From: JAAZIN01 sp964464625
GTDB taxonomy: Bacteria > Bacillota > Dethiobacteria > DTU022
Direction of reading: 5' to 3'
DNA length: 41,252 bases
Assembly (NCBI GenBank): GCA_964464625.1
Contig: CAYXKD010000013.1
Location: 1-41,252, forward strand
Shown: positions 6,719 through 15,666 of the stretch, piece by piece
Position numbering within the stretch: position 1 is the first letter of the stretch
Layout of the letters: every line of letters begins with the position of its first letter
Made by a program: the position numbers and the translations under genes
Notes under the pieces: generated by a model
Seen by the model: the letters and a program-made list of their open reading frames with translations, nothing else
Databases searched by the model: none
What the model was told of the DNA's origin: nothing

Positions 6719-8224
6719 TTAACCCTTCCTTAATTCAGTTTTTAAGACTTTGCCTACTGCGTTTCTAGGCAGTGCCTCGATAAATTCAACTTCCCTGACA
6801 CATTTGTAACTGGCCAGTTTATCGCGGCATGCTTTGATGATGTCTTCGTTGGAAAGCTCTGAACCGGATTGCCTGACAACATAGGCCTTGGGGGTTTCAC
6901 CCCATTTTTTATCAGGGATGCCAACTACGCCCACTTCTGCAACCCCTGGCACCTTGCTTATTACATTCTCCAATTCTGCTGGGTAGATGTTTTCTCCTCC
7001 GCTAATAATCATATCTTTCAAGCGATCAACAACATAAATGAAACCATTTTCATCTTTTTTACCTAGATCACCCGAATAGTACCAATTGTTCCGTATTGCG
7101 TTGCGTGTTTCTTCGGGGTTATTCCAATAACCCTTAAATACTTGCGGTCCCTGGCATACTATCTCACCCACCTGGCCTGTGGGCAGCTCTTCTCCAGTCA
7201 CAGGATTTGCAATTTTTATTTTGCCGTGAAAAACAGTTTTGCCTACTGAAGCAGTTTTATCCAGACCCATATCTTGCGTCCAGAAGGTAACAGCACCAGA
7301 GTACTCTGTAATCCCGTATACATTATACACTTTAATACCGTAATCATTGTAGGCGTTGATCAGGCTTGGGGGAACTGGTGATCCACCACAGACGATGCTC
7401 CTAAGTGATGACAGATCCATCTTGTCAATTTCAGGGATCTGAAGCATGGCAATTAACATCTGCGGGACGGACATTAGATTGTTAATCTTTTCTTCGACAA
7501 ACACTCTGAATGCTTCAACTGGATGGAAATTGGCCATATACACAAGTGTACACCCCTGATGTACACAGGTAATAATAGGAGCCAGCCCGCCTATATGAAA
7601 TAGGGGAGCTACTGATAAAAATCTATCCTTGTAGCGCCAGTCAATTGTACGGGTATGGTTAACAGAAGCCCAAAAAAAGTTATTGTGAGTCAATATGGCG
7701 CCTTTCGGTTTTCCGGTAGTGCCGGATGTATACATGATCACAGCAGGGTCATCGTTTCCAGTCTCCAGACGGGGTTCTGCTTTTTGTTTGCCCGAGATCA
7801 GCATCTCAAATTCATTTTCAGTGCTGTTTGAGTCAACCTGTACGGTCAAATCAAGGTTGATTGTTTTCTTGACCTCTTTAACGCTATCCGAAAATTCCAC
7901 ATCATATACAAGAGATGTGGTACCACTGTCCTCCAGGATATAGTTCAACTCGGCTACGCTCAAACGCCAGTTAAGGGGTATAGTGATCACCCCTATTTTA
8001 GCTGCTGCAAACAACACGGTAGGTAAATATTGGCTGTTTTTGCACAGCACAGCCAGGCGGTCACCACTTTTTACACCTTTCTCCTGTAAAAAAAAAGCGA
8101 ATTGGTTGACTCTGCAGTTAACGTCGCTGTAGGAGTGTCTGTAATCTTGACCCACGAAAGCCTCCATATCGGGGGAAAGGTAAGCTCGGTAAGCCATCAG
8201 CTCGCCAATATTAACTTCTTTCAC
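6719..8224 (-). CDS. Acyl-CoA ligase (AMP-forming), FadD/Acs-like
   Basis: A 501-residue ANL-superfamily enzyme that activates a carboxylic acid to its CoA thioester through an acyl-adenylate. It carries the P-loop MYTSGTTGKPKG, the YGITE motif, the hinge region YYSGDLG then VDRLKDMIISGGENIYP, and the catalytic lysine near the end (K492, in NAVGKVLK). The start is GTG at 8224, 7 bases after GGAGG. It lies 29 bases behind the acyl-CoA dehydrogenase gene, so the two form an operon for activation and first oxidation of a fatty or related acid. The chain length or type of acid cannot be told. This block is visibly AT-richer than the flanking genes. Confidence 0.92.
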   Translation of the reverse strand: MKEVNIGELMAYRAYLSPDMEAFVGQDYRHSYSDVNCRVNQFAFFLQEKGVKSGDRLAVLCKNSQYLPTVLFAAAKIGVITIPLNWRLSVAELNYILEDSGTTSLVYDVEFSDSVKEVKKTINLDLTVQVDSNSTENEFEMLISGKQKAEPRLETGNDDPAVIMYTSGTTGKPKGAILTHNNFFWASVNHTRTIDWRYKDRFLSVAPLFHIGGLAPIITCVHQGCTLVYMANFHPVEAFRVFVEEKINNLMSVPQMLIAMLQIPEIDKMDLSSLRSIVCGGSPVPPSLINAYNDYGIKVYNVYGITEYSGAVTFWTQDMGLDKTASVGKTVFHGKIKIANPVTGEELPTGQVGEIVCQGPQVFKGYWNNPEETRNAIRNNWYYSGDLGKKDENGFIYVVDRLKDMIISGGENIYPAELENVISKVPGVAEVGVVGIPDKKWGETPKAYVVRQSGSELSNEDIIKACRDKLASYKCVREVEFIEALPRNAVGKVLKTELRKG

Positions 8225-8253
8225 AATGTTTCCTCCTGATATCTGAAGTAATT

Positions 8254-9873
8254 TTAGTAAGCTTCTACAAGAGGCGCCCTTACAATCTCATCCAGAGCAA
8301 CAGCTTGGTAGGACCGGAATAGTTTTTCACATAGCTGCTCCCATTCAAGGGCAGCCTGAAGGTTTTGGCTCTCTATTCCGATCAATGCAGAACTGCTAAG
8401 CATACGCGTGAACTCTTCAGCTATCTCTTTGGCTTCGCTTTCATCACCGCCTTCGAGTAAAGATAAGACGAACTCCCCGGGACTATAAAACTCTGATATG
8501 CGCTGCAAGTCCCGATAAATCTGCATGAGCAAGACATTTCTAGGTCCTTCCCATAGCTCATTGACGAGGGCATCCCGGAGCAGGCGTGGCAAGGAAGAAA
8601 AGTCCTCGATGACCCCGTGTCCGCCAAAAATGCTGATGGCTTTACGAACTGTGTCGATAGTTTCGTAAGAAGCAAATATTTTTTGCAGTAGGATTAGTTC
8701 CCTCAGGTTAAAACGCGCCTTTTGGGTTTCAGGAGGCTCATCTGAATATAAACTGGGTTGCAACTTTCTACCTAACCGGATGAAGAGGTCATAAATTTTA
8801 AAAGCACCTGCAGTTGTGCGCTTTGCTGCCTCCTCAATATTTTGAAGTTGGTTGACAGCTAGTGGATGTTTGTTGATCTTTTCGCCGAACACATCGCGGA
8901 ATTCACTGTAAAGGAGAGCCTCTCTGGCTGCCCTTGTCATGATAGCTGCGCTGGAGACACCCACGGCCATTCGAGACAATGTCAGTACTATGCCCACGGC
9001 ATTGGCCACACCCCTGTCCAAAGGACCAATCGGGTAAGCTATCGCCCCACTGAAATCCAACTCGGCTGTTGGCAGTTCAACTGTGCCCATTTTCCATTTA
9101 ATCCTGTTGATGATGTAACTGTTTCTCAACTCTTTTTCCTTGTCGCCGGGCATCCACGAAGGAACAATAAAGGTTCCTACTTTTTCGCTGCCTGTGACCT
9201 TGGCTGTGACAACTGCATAATCGGCGTGCACTGCTGAACAGAAAAATTTACTTCCATATATGCGGTAATAAGGGCCATTGGGCTCGGCCTCCATCAGATT
9301 GGAGGGGATATCAGATCCACCCTGGATCTCAGTCATGTATTGTGCACCGATAGCAAAGTTTCCATCTATCCCTTCTTTGCAGTGACGGTAAATCTCGTCA
9401 AGTTCCTTTAAACCGTGGTCCGGGTAATAGTTGATCAGAGCTATCAAACCTTCTGTGCAGGCAACAGGACACATTATCCCGGTTTCACCCATCTGGTGAA
9501 GGAGAAATAGTTTAGAAAAATATTCCCATGGTGACGTTTTCTCTGAAAATAAGCCCTGGGAAAAAATCTCTTCTTCGAGCAAATGCGTTTCCATGGGACG
9601 AACAATCCGATCTATCCTTCGGTTGTAGGCATCATAGTGTTGAATATAGGGGCGCACATCAGGGTAGGCAATTTTCTCTGCAAAAGCGCTCCACCTGAAT
9701 GATACCTTGGGAGAGAATTCCAGCAATATTTCGTGCAGGTTTTCCCACTCCCCGGCGGCATATTTCTTTATCACCTTCTGGATAAAAGGATCGTCACGAT
9801 AGTAGTCAAAGCCATCTCTTTTATTTAGAAATGAAGAGTAAGAATAGGGATTCTGCCTGGTAGGTAAAGACAT
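8254..9873 (-). CDS. AidB-like acyl-CoA dehydrogenase
   Basis: A 539-residue flavoprotein of the acyl-CoA dehydrogenase family, closest in pattern to the AidB/long form subgroup (normal acyl-CoA dehydrogenases have about 380-400 residues). Visible signatures are the FAD/substrate loop MTEIQGGSDIP, the helix GGHGVIEDFSSLPRLLRDA and the AidB-like NELWEGPRNVLL. About 100 extra C-terminal residues follow. It would introduce the 2,3-double bond in an acyl-CoA and pass electrons to an electron-transfer flavoprotein not encoded here. The ATG at 9873 has AAGGAG 10 bases upstream. It is the first gene behind a consensus promoter and shares the transcript with the ligase. Confidence 0.9.
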   Translation of the reverse strand: MSLPTRQNPYSYSSFLNKRDGFDYYRDDPFIQKVIKKYAAGEWENLHEILLEFSPKVSFRWSAFAEKIAYPDVRPYIQHYDAYNRRIDRIVRPMETHLLEEEIFSQGLFSEKTSPWEYFSKLFLLHQMGETGIMCPVACTEGLIALINYYPDHGLKELDEIYRHCKEGIDGNFAIGAQYMTEIQGGSDIPSNLMEAEPNGPYYRIYGSKFFCSAVHADYAVVTAKVTGSEKVGTFIVPSWMPGDKEKELRNSYIINRIKWKMGTVELPTAELDFSGAIAYPIGPLDRGVANAVGIVLTLSRMAVGVSSAAIMTRAAREALLYSEFRDVFGEKINKHPLAVNQLQNIEEAAKRTTAGAFKIYDLFIRLGRKLQPSLYSDEPPETQKARFNLRELILLQKIFASYETIDTVRKAISIFGGHGVIEDFSSLPRLLRDALVNELWEGPRNVLLMQIYRDLQRISEFYSPGEFVLSLLEGGDESEAKEIAEEFTRMLSSSALIGIESQNLQAALEWEQLCEKLFRSYQAVALDEIVRAPLVEAY

Positions 9874-9906
9874 TGGTGTTTCACTCCTTAAAGTTGAGTT
9901 AAATTA

Positions 9907-9936
9907 ATTATACCAAATCGTCATTTACTATGTCAA
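9907..9936 (-). promoter_or_regulatory. Consensus sigma-A promoter of the dehydrogenase/ligase operon
   Basis: On the minus strand a perfect TTGACA (9936-9931), an 18-base spacer and a perfect TATAAT (9912-9907). Such a strong core normally needs a repressor; the TetR gene lies just upstream and a palindrome abuts the -35. Confidence 0.85.
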
Positions 9937-9940
9937 CCAC

Positions 9941-9958
9941 TGTTTGCTAATGTAAACA
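9941..9958. promoter_or_regulatory. Candidate TetR operator
   Basis: The 18-base sequence at 9941-9958 begins with TGTTT and ends with AAACA, an interrupted palindrome with an additional matched C/G pair inside. It lies 4 bases upstream of the -35 hexamer of the dehydrogenase promoter. The neighbouring TetR-family protein is the likely binder. The assignment is by position and symmetry only. Confidence 0.45.
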
Positions 9959-9974
9959 GCATTTACAGGCAGAC

Positions 9975-10003
9975 AAAAAGAATACCGCTCACTGCAGCGG
10001 TAT
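9975..10003 (-). terminator. Intrinsic terminator of the tetR gene
   Basis: Read on the minus strand: ATACCGCT, loop GCAGTG, AGCGGTAT (10003-9982), then TCTTTTT. This is a textbook rho-independent terminator. It separates the regulator from the strong promoter that follows, so the dehydrogenase operon is transcribed independently. Confidence 0.88.
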
Positions 10004-10028
10004 CCTTTCTATAATGATACTGAAAAAC

Positions 10029-10640
10029 TCAGACTACGCAGCTGAAGACATCTGCCAGCAAAGCGGCCAAGCGGTTTATATGTCTTCTGATTTCTTCTTT
10101 GTCTCGCCCTGGGTACCTGCTGAAAGTAATCATTACACCGTTTAAAGCAGCAAAGAATGCATGGGACAGAAGACGCAAATTTTGGGTAACGCCCATCTTT
10201 TTAAAGTACTTGTCAAATAAATCCAGTAAATATCTTTCTGTTTCATTAAAACGCTCCAGCGAAATATCCTTAATAGTACCGCTGGTCATGAAATGTGTCA
10301 TCATCTGAAAAAATGAATCGTGTTCAAAGAGGTAATCAACAAAGTTAACAGCAATGTCAGCCAGAGTCATATTTTCATTTTCATCAATCATTTTTTCAAG
10401 GTTTCCACAGATTTCTTCTGCTTTATAGGAAAAAGCCTCAACGAACAACTCATCTTTATCTTCAAAATAGCGATATATTGAAGCAGGGGATATTCCGGCG
10501 ACCATGGCAATATCCCTCATGCTCACTGTGTCAAAGGATTTCTTGGCAAAAAGGAAGATAGAAGACTCTATAATAAGTTTTTTCCTGGTTTCCCTTTCAC
10601 TTTCCTTAAGCATCATTAGTGTTGTTTTTTTTCTCACCAC
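10029..10640 (-). CDS. TetR-family transcriptional regulator
   Basis: About 203 residues. The N-terminal helix-turn-helix (about residues 17-65) has the family pattern: AKKSFDTVSMRDIA, then VAGISPASIYRYFEDKDEL. The C-terminal ligand/dimer domain is diverged, as usual. Two adjacent GTG codons (10640 and 10637) could start it; the second has the better distance from AAGGAGG. It lies directly upstream of, and in the same direction as, the fatty-acid operon and has its own terminator. It probably represses that operon and responds to an acyl-CoA, as FadR-type TetR proteins do in Bacillus (inference). Confidence 0.9.
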   Translation of the reverse strand: MVRKKTTLMMLKESERETRKKLIIESSIFLFAKKSFDTVSMRDIAMVAGISPASIYRYFEDKDELFVEAFSYKAEEICGNLEKMIDENENMTLADIAVNFVDYLFEHDSFFQMMTHFMTSGTIKDISLERFNETERYLLDLFDKYFKKMGVTQNLRLLSHAFFAALNGVMITFSRYPGRDKEEIRRHINRLAALLADVFSCVV

Positions 10641-10673
10641 TAGCCCTCCTTAGAACCTGGTCCAGCATTTAGC

Positions 10674-10702
10674 ATAATATTCATAGTTATTATATCAGTA
10701 AA
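10674..10702 (-). promoter_or_regulatory. Candidate tetR promoter
   Basis: On the minus strand TTTACT (10702-10697), a 17-base spacer, then TATTAT (10679-10674). The spacing is ideal and the hexamers are moderate matches. It sits about 35 bases before the GTG start. Confidence 0.4.
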
Positions 10703-11029
10703 TAATAGATAAGGTCATGCCCGTTACAATTACCTGTAAAAGGTAGGTTTGCCCACCTGAAGCAAATTATAACAGCTGTAACAGGTTTGTGCCTGTCAAT
10801 TTGACCAAATAAATTGGTGCCGCGGGTTTTGTATTGATAAGATTGGGCGTGAGAAGAGGAAAAATGACTCTTTGTCCGCAGGATATGGTCAAGATCCGGT
10901 CTCGAACATGTGGTAAGCGATGAAGGAGAAAGTATCAATACGACTGCTATCCTTTCTCTGTTCATGCAGGACAGTTACCGGTACTCGGCAAATATTTACA
11001 AGTGCCGCCGGTACCAGGGGGAAATTAAA

Positions 11030-11103
11030 GGTGCACGCTGCCCGGCTCTTGGCCCGGCGGGCTCTGGGGGGACACTTACACAGCATTGGGGTGCGAATCC
11101 TGA
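11030..11103 (+). pseudogene. Fragment of a UvrD/PcrA helicase gene
   Basis: This stretch aligns closely, base by base, with about 18525-18592 inside the intact UvrD-type gene further on. The shared core runs from TGGCC(C/T)GGCGGGCT to ACAGCATTGGGG and GCGAATCCTG. In the intact gene it encodes GSWPGGLWAGTFHSIGARIL. Here a one-base loss breaks the frame between GSWPGGLW and HSIGVRIL. No other helicase motif is recognisable nearby. The rest of the 592-base gap (10641-11232) holds no supported gene and includes a run of nine G (11204-11212). It looks like a decayed duplicate or foreign helicase gene. Confidence 0.7.
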
Positions 11104-11232
11104 GCGTTGCAGCACACCGCATCACCGGGCTGTTCTACGGTTATAGCATTTTTATGCCCGACAGGCTCAAAGCGGTACGGATGGGTCAATCTTTGGAGGT
11201 ATAGGGGGGGGGACCGGACACAATTCTGCAGG

Positions 11233-11538
11233 TTATTCCATTTCTATTTTAATCAGGCGGCCCAGCTCTATCATTTCAAAAAGGCGCTTGATGTAATCGT
11301 GATTTACATTAATTATTTTCAGTTCGCCACCCCGTTCTTGTAATTTTTTCTGGAATAAAATCAGGGTGCCCAGCCCGGTGCTGTCAATTATAGTCAGCCT
11401 TGCGCAATCAACAATAATGGTGTGACACCCCTGATCGTAAAGTGACTGTAAGCCCTTTTTAAATTCATCAGCATTGAAGAGATCCACACTATCCGGCGGA
11501 ATTACTTTCCCAGATCCATTGCCGAATTCAAGTTGCAC
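11233..11538 (-). CDS. STAS-domain anti-anti-sigma factor-like protein
   Basis: A 101-residue single STAS domain. In the SpoIIAA/RsbV family this protein binds an RsbW-type kinase and is switched by serine phosphorylation. The phosphorylation loop is IIDSTGLGTLILF. The frame stays open to 11610, but the best start is GTG at 11538, 9 bases after AGGAGG. That start places the gene 13 bases after the stop of the SpoIIE/RsbW fusion gene, as a two-gene operon. The obvious partner is that fusion protein: its kinase domain would phosphorylate the serine and its phosphatase domain would remove the phosphate. The sequence is clearly paralogous to the second STAS protein at 15177. Confidence 0.9.
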   Translation of the reverse strand: MQLEFGNGSGKVIPPDSVDLFNADEFKKGLQSLYDQGCHTIIVDCARLTIIDSTGLGTLILFQKKLQERGGELKIINVNHDYIKRLFEMIELGRLIKIEME

Positions 11539-11551
11539 AGCTGTTTCCCTC

Positions 11552-14500
11552 CTAGAGGTTAATAATAAGAGTGGCCCCGTTGCCTTTTTCATTGTAGAAT
11601 AAATAGTCACTGCATGTCCTGATCAAAGCGATGCCGCGGCCCCGTTCCGATATTCCATCAAGCTCCAGGGGCCTGTCAGTATGCGCCTGCCAGTCGAAGC
11701 CTTCCCCTTCATCTTCCACGGTGGCCTGGATAAACTTTTCTGTTACCACAAATTCCACGGATACCTTCTTCATTTTATCAAAAAGATTGCCGTGTTCTAT
11801 GGCATTGGAAATAAGCTCGTGCATAGAGGCTAAAAATAGATATGCTTCTTTACAATTGCCCAGAAGGCTGTAGATCTTTTCACGCAACTGCTTAAATCCG
11901 GCAAAATCACTTGCCAGTTCCAGATGTTCCACTTTTTTGGGGTTGGGCTCAATCTGTAGAACGAGAAAGGTGATATCATCATTGCTCTGAAGTGAACCCT
12001 CATTAAACATCTGAAAATCATTACGGACAATCTGCGCCAACAGTTGCGGTGGGAGATGACAGTTTTCATAGAAAACAGCGGGGAGCCGCATACCGTAGTA
12101 GACACCCCTGACAATCTGCTGGGTCAGGCCGTCAGTATTGAAGAGAACTGTTGAGCCGGGTGTAAGCTGGATGCTCTCTTCTTGCAGGTTTAGCAGCTCC
12201 TCGGGGAAAGCGGGTGAAAGGAACAGCCCTTTGCTGATAAGACTTTGCTTCTCGCCATCACCCAGACTGACCAGGGGGGCGTCCTGAAAACCTGCCGCCG
12301 TATAAGTCAGTTTCATGCTTTCCAGGTCCAGAACAGCGAGGAAGATGCAGATGAAGTATTCTTCGGATAAGTTTTTCTGACGAAACTGTGTGGAGAGGTG
12401 GCTCAGTATTTTCTCCGGCCGCACCTTTTCTTCCGGTGAAAATGTGAGGTAACCCTTGATCGTATGCTTTATAAACATGCTGAGCATGGCGCCATCAACT
12501 CCATGCCCTGTTACATCAGAGAGGTAGAAGATCAGTTTATTATCAAGCTGTATCACATCGTAAAAATCACCCCCCAATCTCTCGGCAGGCTGGTAATAGG
12601 CGGCGAAGGAGACCCCCTTTACTGCAGGCAGCTTCTTTGGCAGTGTGCGCCTGTGAACCTCTTTGGCCCTCTTTATTTCCTTATCAAGCTTTTGATAAAG
12701 ATTTTCCATCTGCATAGTATAATTGGCAATTTGTTGTTCATCCTGCTTGCGCCTGGTAATATCCCTGATGAAGCCCTGGATAAGCCCCTTGCCCTCGCGG
12801 GAAACAACTTTCAAGCTGACCTCCACAGGTATAAGCGCAGCGTTCTTGTGAATAAGGGTTTCTTCAAAAAATAGCCTGTCCTTCTGCAGCAGTTGTTCCA
12901 TTCTTTGCGCTGCATATTTCTGTTCTTCAGGGCCGGTGATCATTGTCATGCTGGCGTCCATCAGTTCCTTGCGATCATATCCCAGCATTTTGTGTGCAGC
13001 CTCGTTGAAATCCTTGATCCTCATATCAAAATCAATAATGAAGAGCGCATCGGTTATGTTCTTTACGATTGTCCGATACCTGCTCTCACTCTCTTTCAGC
13101 AGTTCCAGCGCTTTGTTTCGCTCCAGTTCAGCCTGCCGCTTTTTGAAGGCGTCGGCAATAATCTCTGCAACAATTCGAAGAAGGTTTATCTGCTCCTCGG
13201 TCCAATCCTTTTTTTCTTTTACAGAATCAAAACCAAGAAAACTTTTTAATCCTGGGCCATTAGCAGCAGGGAAGGGTAAAATAATAAAAGATTGGATACC
13301 CTGGCGCAGGAATTCTTTTTTTTCAGCTGCCGCCTCCGGTGGAAGTTCATTCACATCGAAGGTGGAGATATGCTCCATCTTGTGGATCTGTGTGAGGAGC
13401 CAGGGCAGTTTCTTTGAGGTAAAGCGTTTCAAACGACCTGCCAGCGGCTCGATCCCTTCAGCACACCATTCGTGGGTTCTGCCCAGGCTTCCTCCGGTAG
13501 AAGAAAACTGAAAGATGACACCGCGGTCCGCCTGGAAAAAGTTGCCGATTCGCTGAAGCGAGAGCTGAACCACCTCGTCGATATTTTCCGGATCTGTGTC
13601 GACAAAAGTGCCGGCTATGCTGCTGACCATCTTTTCAAAGTGCAGCTGAAATCTCAACCTCTCTTCCAGCTGCTTGCGCTCGGTGATATCCGTGTTGAAT
13701 TCAGCGGCAAGCCATTCACCCTGCTCGTTCTGAAAAGGAACAGTATGGCATTGGACTACGCGGTTATCTTCCCTGGGCAGGATCTGTTCCGAGAGGATTA
13801 TCTCTTTCGTTTCCAGCGCGCGGGGGATTCCACAATTATCGCAGGGATCGCTGCGGCCCTTGAAGTATTCATAGCATTTGCGTTCCCCGGGAGGACCATA
13901 GATACTTTTCCAGATATTGTCTACATAATGAAGGTTATAATTCTCATCGACGATATCAATGCCAGTCCGGGTGGCATTTAAAATATATTCCAGACGCGTT
14001 GCGGTCTCTTCCATCGTTTTCCTGGCCAGATATTGTTCCGTCACATCGGAGAAGACCAGGATCGCACCGGTGATTTTGCCCCGGGCGTCGCGAATTGGAG
14101 CGGCGCTGTCCGCTATCTGGTAGATGTTCCCATCGCGGGAAAGGAGTGCGGTATCATTGGCCAGATTAAGGGTCTCTCCTGTTTCAATTACGTGCCGGAT
14201 CGGGTTTGGAGCAGGTTCACCGGTTTTTGTATGGACAGTGTAGAATACTTCATCTACTGGATTGCCCGAAGCCTCCTTGAATGTCCATCCCGTCAGCTTT
14301 TCCGCCTGCGGGTTCATGCGTGTGACGTTTCCGTCCAAATCGGTAGTGATAACACCGTCTCCGATGGAGTGAAGAGTTATGAACAGGTTTTCTTCGCTTT
14401 CTCTCAGCGTGTTGAGGAGACGCTTGTTTTCCGTGATATCGCGGAAAACTGTTGCGAAATAACCCGGTGCATCGCTGTAGGCGGTTACTTCATACCATCG

Positions 14501-14791
14501 TTTAACCAGTTCGAAATAATGGTCGAAACGGATACTCCCTTCTCCCGCAGCAACCCTGCCGCTATTTTTGATCCAGTCAAGGGGGCGATCAAAGATTTCC
14601 GGATACACCTCACTGAAGCATTTACCCAGGACCTGATCTTTATGAAGCCCCGTCATGGTTTCAAAAGCCGGGTTTACCTCCAGGAATAGATAGTCTTGAG
14701 GAATCCCCCTGCTGTCAGTGAGCATCTTGTGATAGGCAAAGGCATCGGGCAGGTTTTCCAGGAGAATACGGAAATCATCCTTCTTTTTCAT
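11552..14791 (-). CDS. PAS/GAF sensor fused to SpoIIE phosphatase and RsbW-like kinase
   Basis: A protein of about 1079 residues with no membrane segment. Approximate order: PAS (5-120), PAS (130-255), PAS (260-370), GAF (380-550), PAS (565-680), a coiled-coil linker, a PP2C/SpoIIE phosphatase (720-920) and a GHKL ATPase of the RsbW type (940-1079). Phosphatase metal motifs are LGGDFYDV, LSDVTGHGVDGAM and SNDDITFLVL. The kinase shows MHELISNAIEHGN, VEDEGEGFDW and SERGRGIALI. The third PAS carries a cysteine group (CYEYF, PCDNC) that might bind a metal or cluster. The frame is open to a TTG at 14863 with no ribosome binding site; the ATG at 14791 follows AGGGGGAAA and is preferred. Phosphatase and anti-sigma-type kinase in one chain should set the phosphorylation of the adjacent STAS protein. 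Confidence 0.9.
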   Translation of the reverse strand: MKKKDDFRILLENLPDAFAYHKMLTDSRGIPQDYLFLEVNPAFETMTGLHKDQVLGKCFSEVYPEIFDRPLDWIKNSGRVAAGEGSIRFDHYFELVKRWYEVTAYSDAPGYFATVFRDITENKRLLNTLRESEENLFITLHSIGDGVITTDLDGNVTRMNPQAEKLTGWTFKEASGNPVDEVFYTVHTKTGEPAPNPIRHVIETGETLNLANDTALLSRDGNIYQIADSAAPIRDARGKITGAILVFSDVTEQYLARKTMEETATRLEYILNATRTGIDIVDENYNLHYVDNIWKSIYGPPGERKCYEYFKGRSDPCDNCGIPRALETKEIILSEQILPREDNRVVQCHTVPFQNEQGEWLAAEFNTDITERKQLEERLRFQLHFEKMVSSIAGTFVDTDPENIDEVVQLSLQRIGNFFQADRGVIFQFSSTGGSLGRTHEWCAEGIEPLAGRLKRFTSKKLPWLLTQIHKMEHISTFDVNELPPEAAAEKKEFLRQGIQSFIILPFPAANGPGLKSFLGFDSVKEKKDWTEEQINLLRIVAEIIADAFKKRQAELERNKALELLKESESRYRTIVKNITDALFIIDFDMRIKDFNEAAHKMLGYDRKELMDASMTMITGPEEQKYAAQRMEQLLQKDRLFFEETLIHKNAALIPVEVSLKVVSREGKGLIQGFIRDITRRKQDEQQIANYTMQMENLYQKLDKEIKRAKEVHRRTLPKKLPAVKGVSFAAYYQPAERLGGDFYDVIQLDNKLIFYLSDVTGHGVDGAMLSMFIKHTIKGYLTFSPEEKVRPEKILSHLSTQFRQKNLSEEYFICIFLAVLDLESMKLTYTAAGFQDAPLVSLGDGEKQSLISKGLFLSPAFPEELLNLQEESIQLTPGSTVLFNTDGLTQQIVRGVYYGMRLPAVFYENCHLPPQLLAQIVRNDFQMFNEGSLQSNDDITFLVLQIEPNPKKVEHLELASDFAGFKQLREKIYSLLGNCKEAYLFLASMHELISNAIEHGNLFDKMKKVSVEFVVTEKFIQATVEDEGEGFDWQAHTDRPLELDGISERGRGIALIRTCSDYLFYNEKGNGATLIINL

Positions 14792-15176
14792 GAATGGTTT
14801 CCCCCTGAAACGGTTCTTTCTGTTTTTCTCATTCAACACCTGCGGCCCAAATCCTTTTGTCAACAGTATCTGTTCTCAAATTATTTCGCAAAAGGCAACA
14901 GCAGGTGCCTTGCAAAAAAGCTGGGTGCTGCTCCGGGCACTTAAAACATCCTAATCCACCGGTTTTAGGCTCTGGCTTATACATGGAGTATAAGAAGCCC
15001 TTGTCGCTTCTAGCATTAATTTATGATGATCCGCTTCATCAATATTCAGTATAATCAAGATAGATGTTCAATAAGGGCATCAGGTAGGAGTAAAAAATTT
15101 CCGCATCTGGATACAACCCTGGAAGGGAAGAATTATAAGATATATAAAGCAATACATAATTTGAGGGGTGGTCAGT
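14792..15176. promoter_or_regulatory. Divergent promoter region with perfect palindrome
   Basis: This 385-base region separates the two divergent signalling transcripts. It contains a perfect 7-base inverted repeat, CTTATAC at 14976-14982 and GTATAAG at 14988-14994, with a five-base centre, flanked by GGCT/AGCC. This could be a regulator binding site or a transcript hairpin. A TTGACA lies on the minus strand near 14863-14858 without a convincing -10. A TATAAT lies on plus at 15050-15055 without a good -35. No gene is visible. Confidence 0.4.
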
Positions 15177-15494
15177 ATGGAGGAAATAAGCAATAATGGG
15201 AATTCAGTTTTAAAACTGGAAGGTAGAATCGATCTCTCGAACTATTTTGTTTTAGGGGATAAACTTCAGGATTTTTATGAAAAAGGCTGTCATAGTATAA
15301 TCCTGGATTTTAGTCTTTTAACCAGTATCGACAGCTTGGGGTTGGGACAATTGCTGTTATTTAACAAGAAACTCAAAAAACGCGATGGTGAACTCAAGAT
15401 TATTAATGTTACAAGCAGATATATACGGGAAATGTTTGAAACAATCCAGCTTGATAAAATTATTACCATTAAGCCTGGTCCTGCCCTGAAGTAG
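15177..15494 (+). CDS. Second STAS-domain protein
   Basis: A 105-residue STAS protein with the serine loop SIDSLGLGQLLLF. Its second half closely matches the STAS protein at 11233 (both have CH-I-I, GELKIINV and IREMFE/IKRLFE-like segments). The ATG at 15177 has GAGGGG 8 bases upstream; the frame continues to a GTG at 15168 that lies inside this binding site. It faces away from the SpoIIE/RsbW gene and precedes the GGDEF/HD-GYP gene by about 170 bases. It may compete with the first STAS protein for the RsbW domain or act on the cyclic-di-GMP protein (inference). Confidence 0.9.
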   Translation: MEEISNNGNSVLKLEGRIDLSNYFVLGDKLQDFYEKGCHSIILDFSLLTSIDSLGLGQLLLFNKKLKKRDGELKIINVTSRYIREMFETIQLDKIITIKPGPALK

Positions 15495-15666
15495 CCGCCT
15501 TCTTTTCCACCCACAACCTGTCATTTTTAACCTGGAGCAGCAAAACTTGAGAATCCATAGAGGATATTATCAAAATCTGCCGAATATTGCATAATATATC
15601 GTTGTTAACAGCAGATGTAGATACAATTCCTTGCATAATCAAACTGTTACTCCGGATGTGATCCAG

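Noticed and set aside
14792..14863. A 24-residue N-terminal extension of the SpoIIE/RsbW fusion starting at TTG 14863
   Set aside because: No ribosome binding site upstream. The ATG at 14791 has one and aligns with the start of the paralogous PAS protein.
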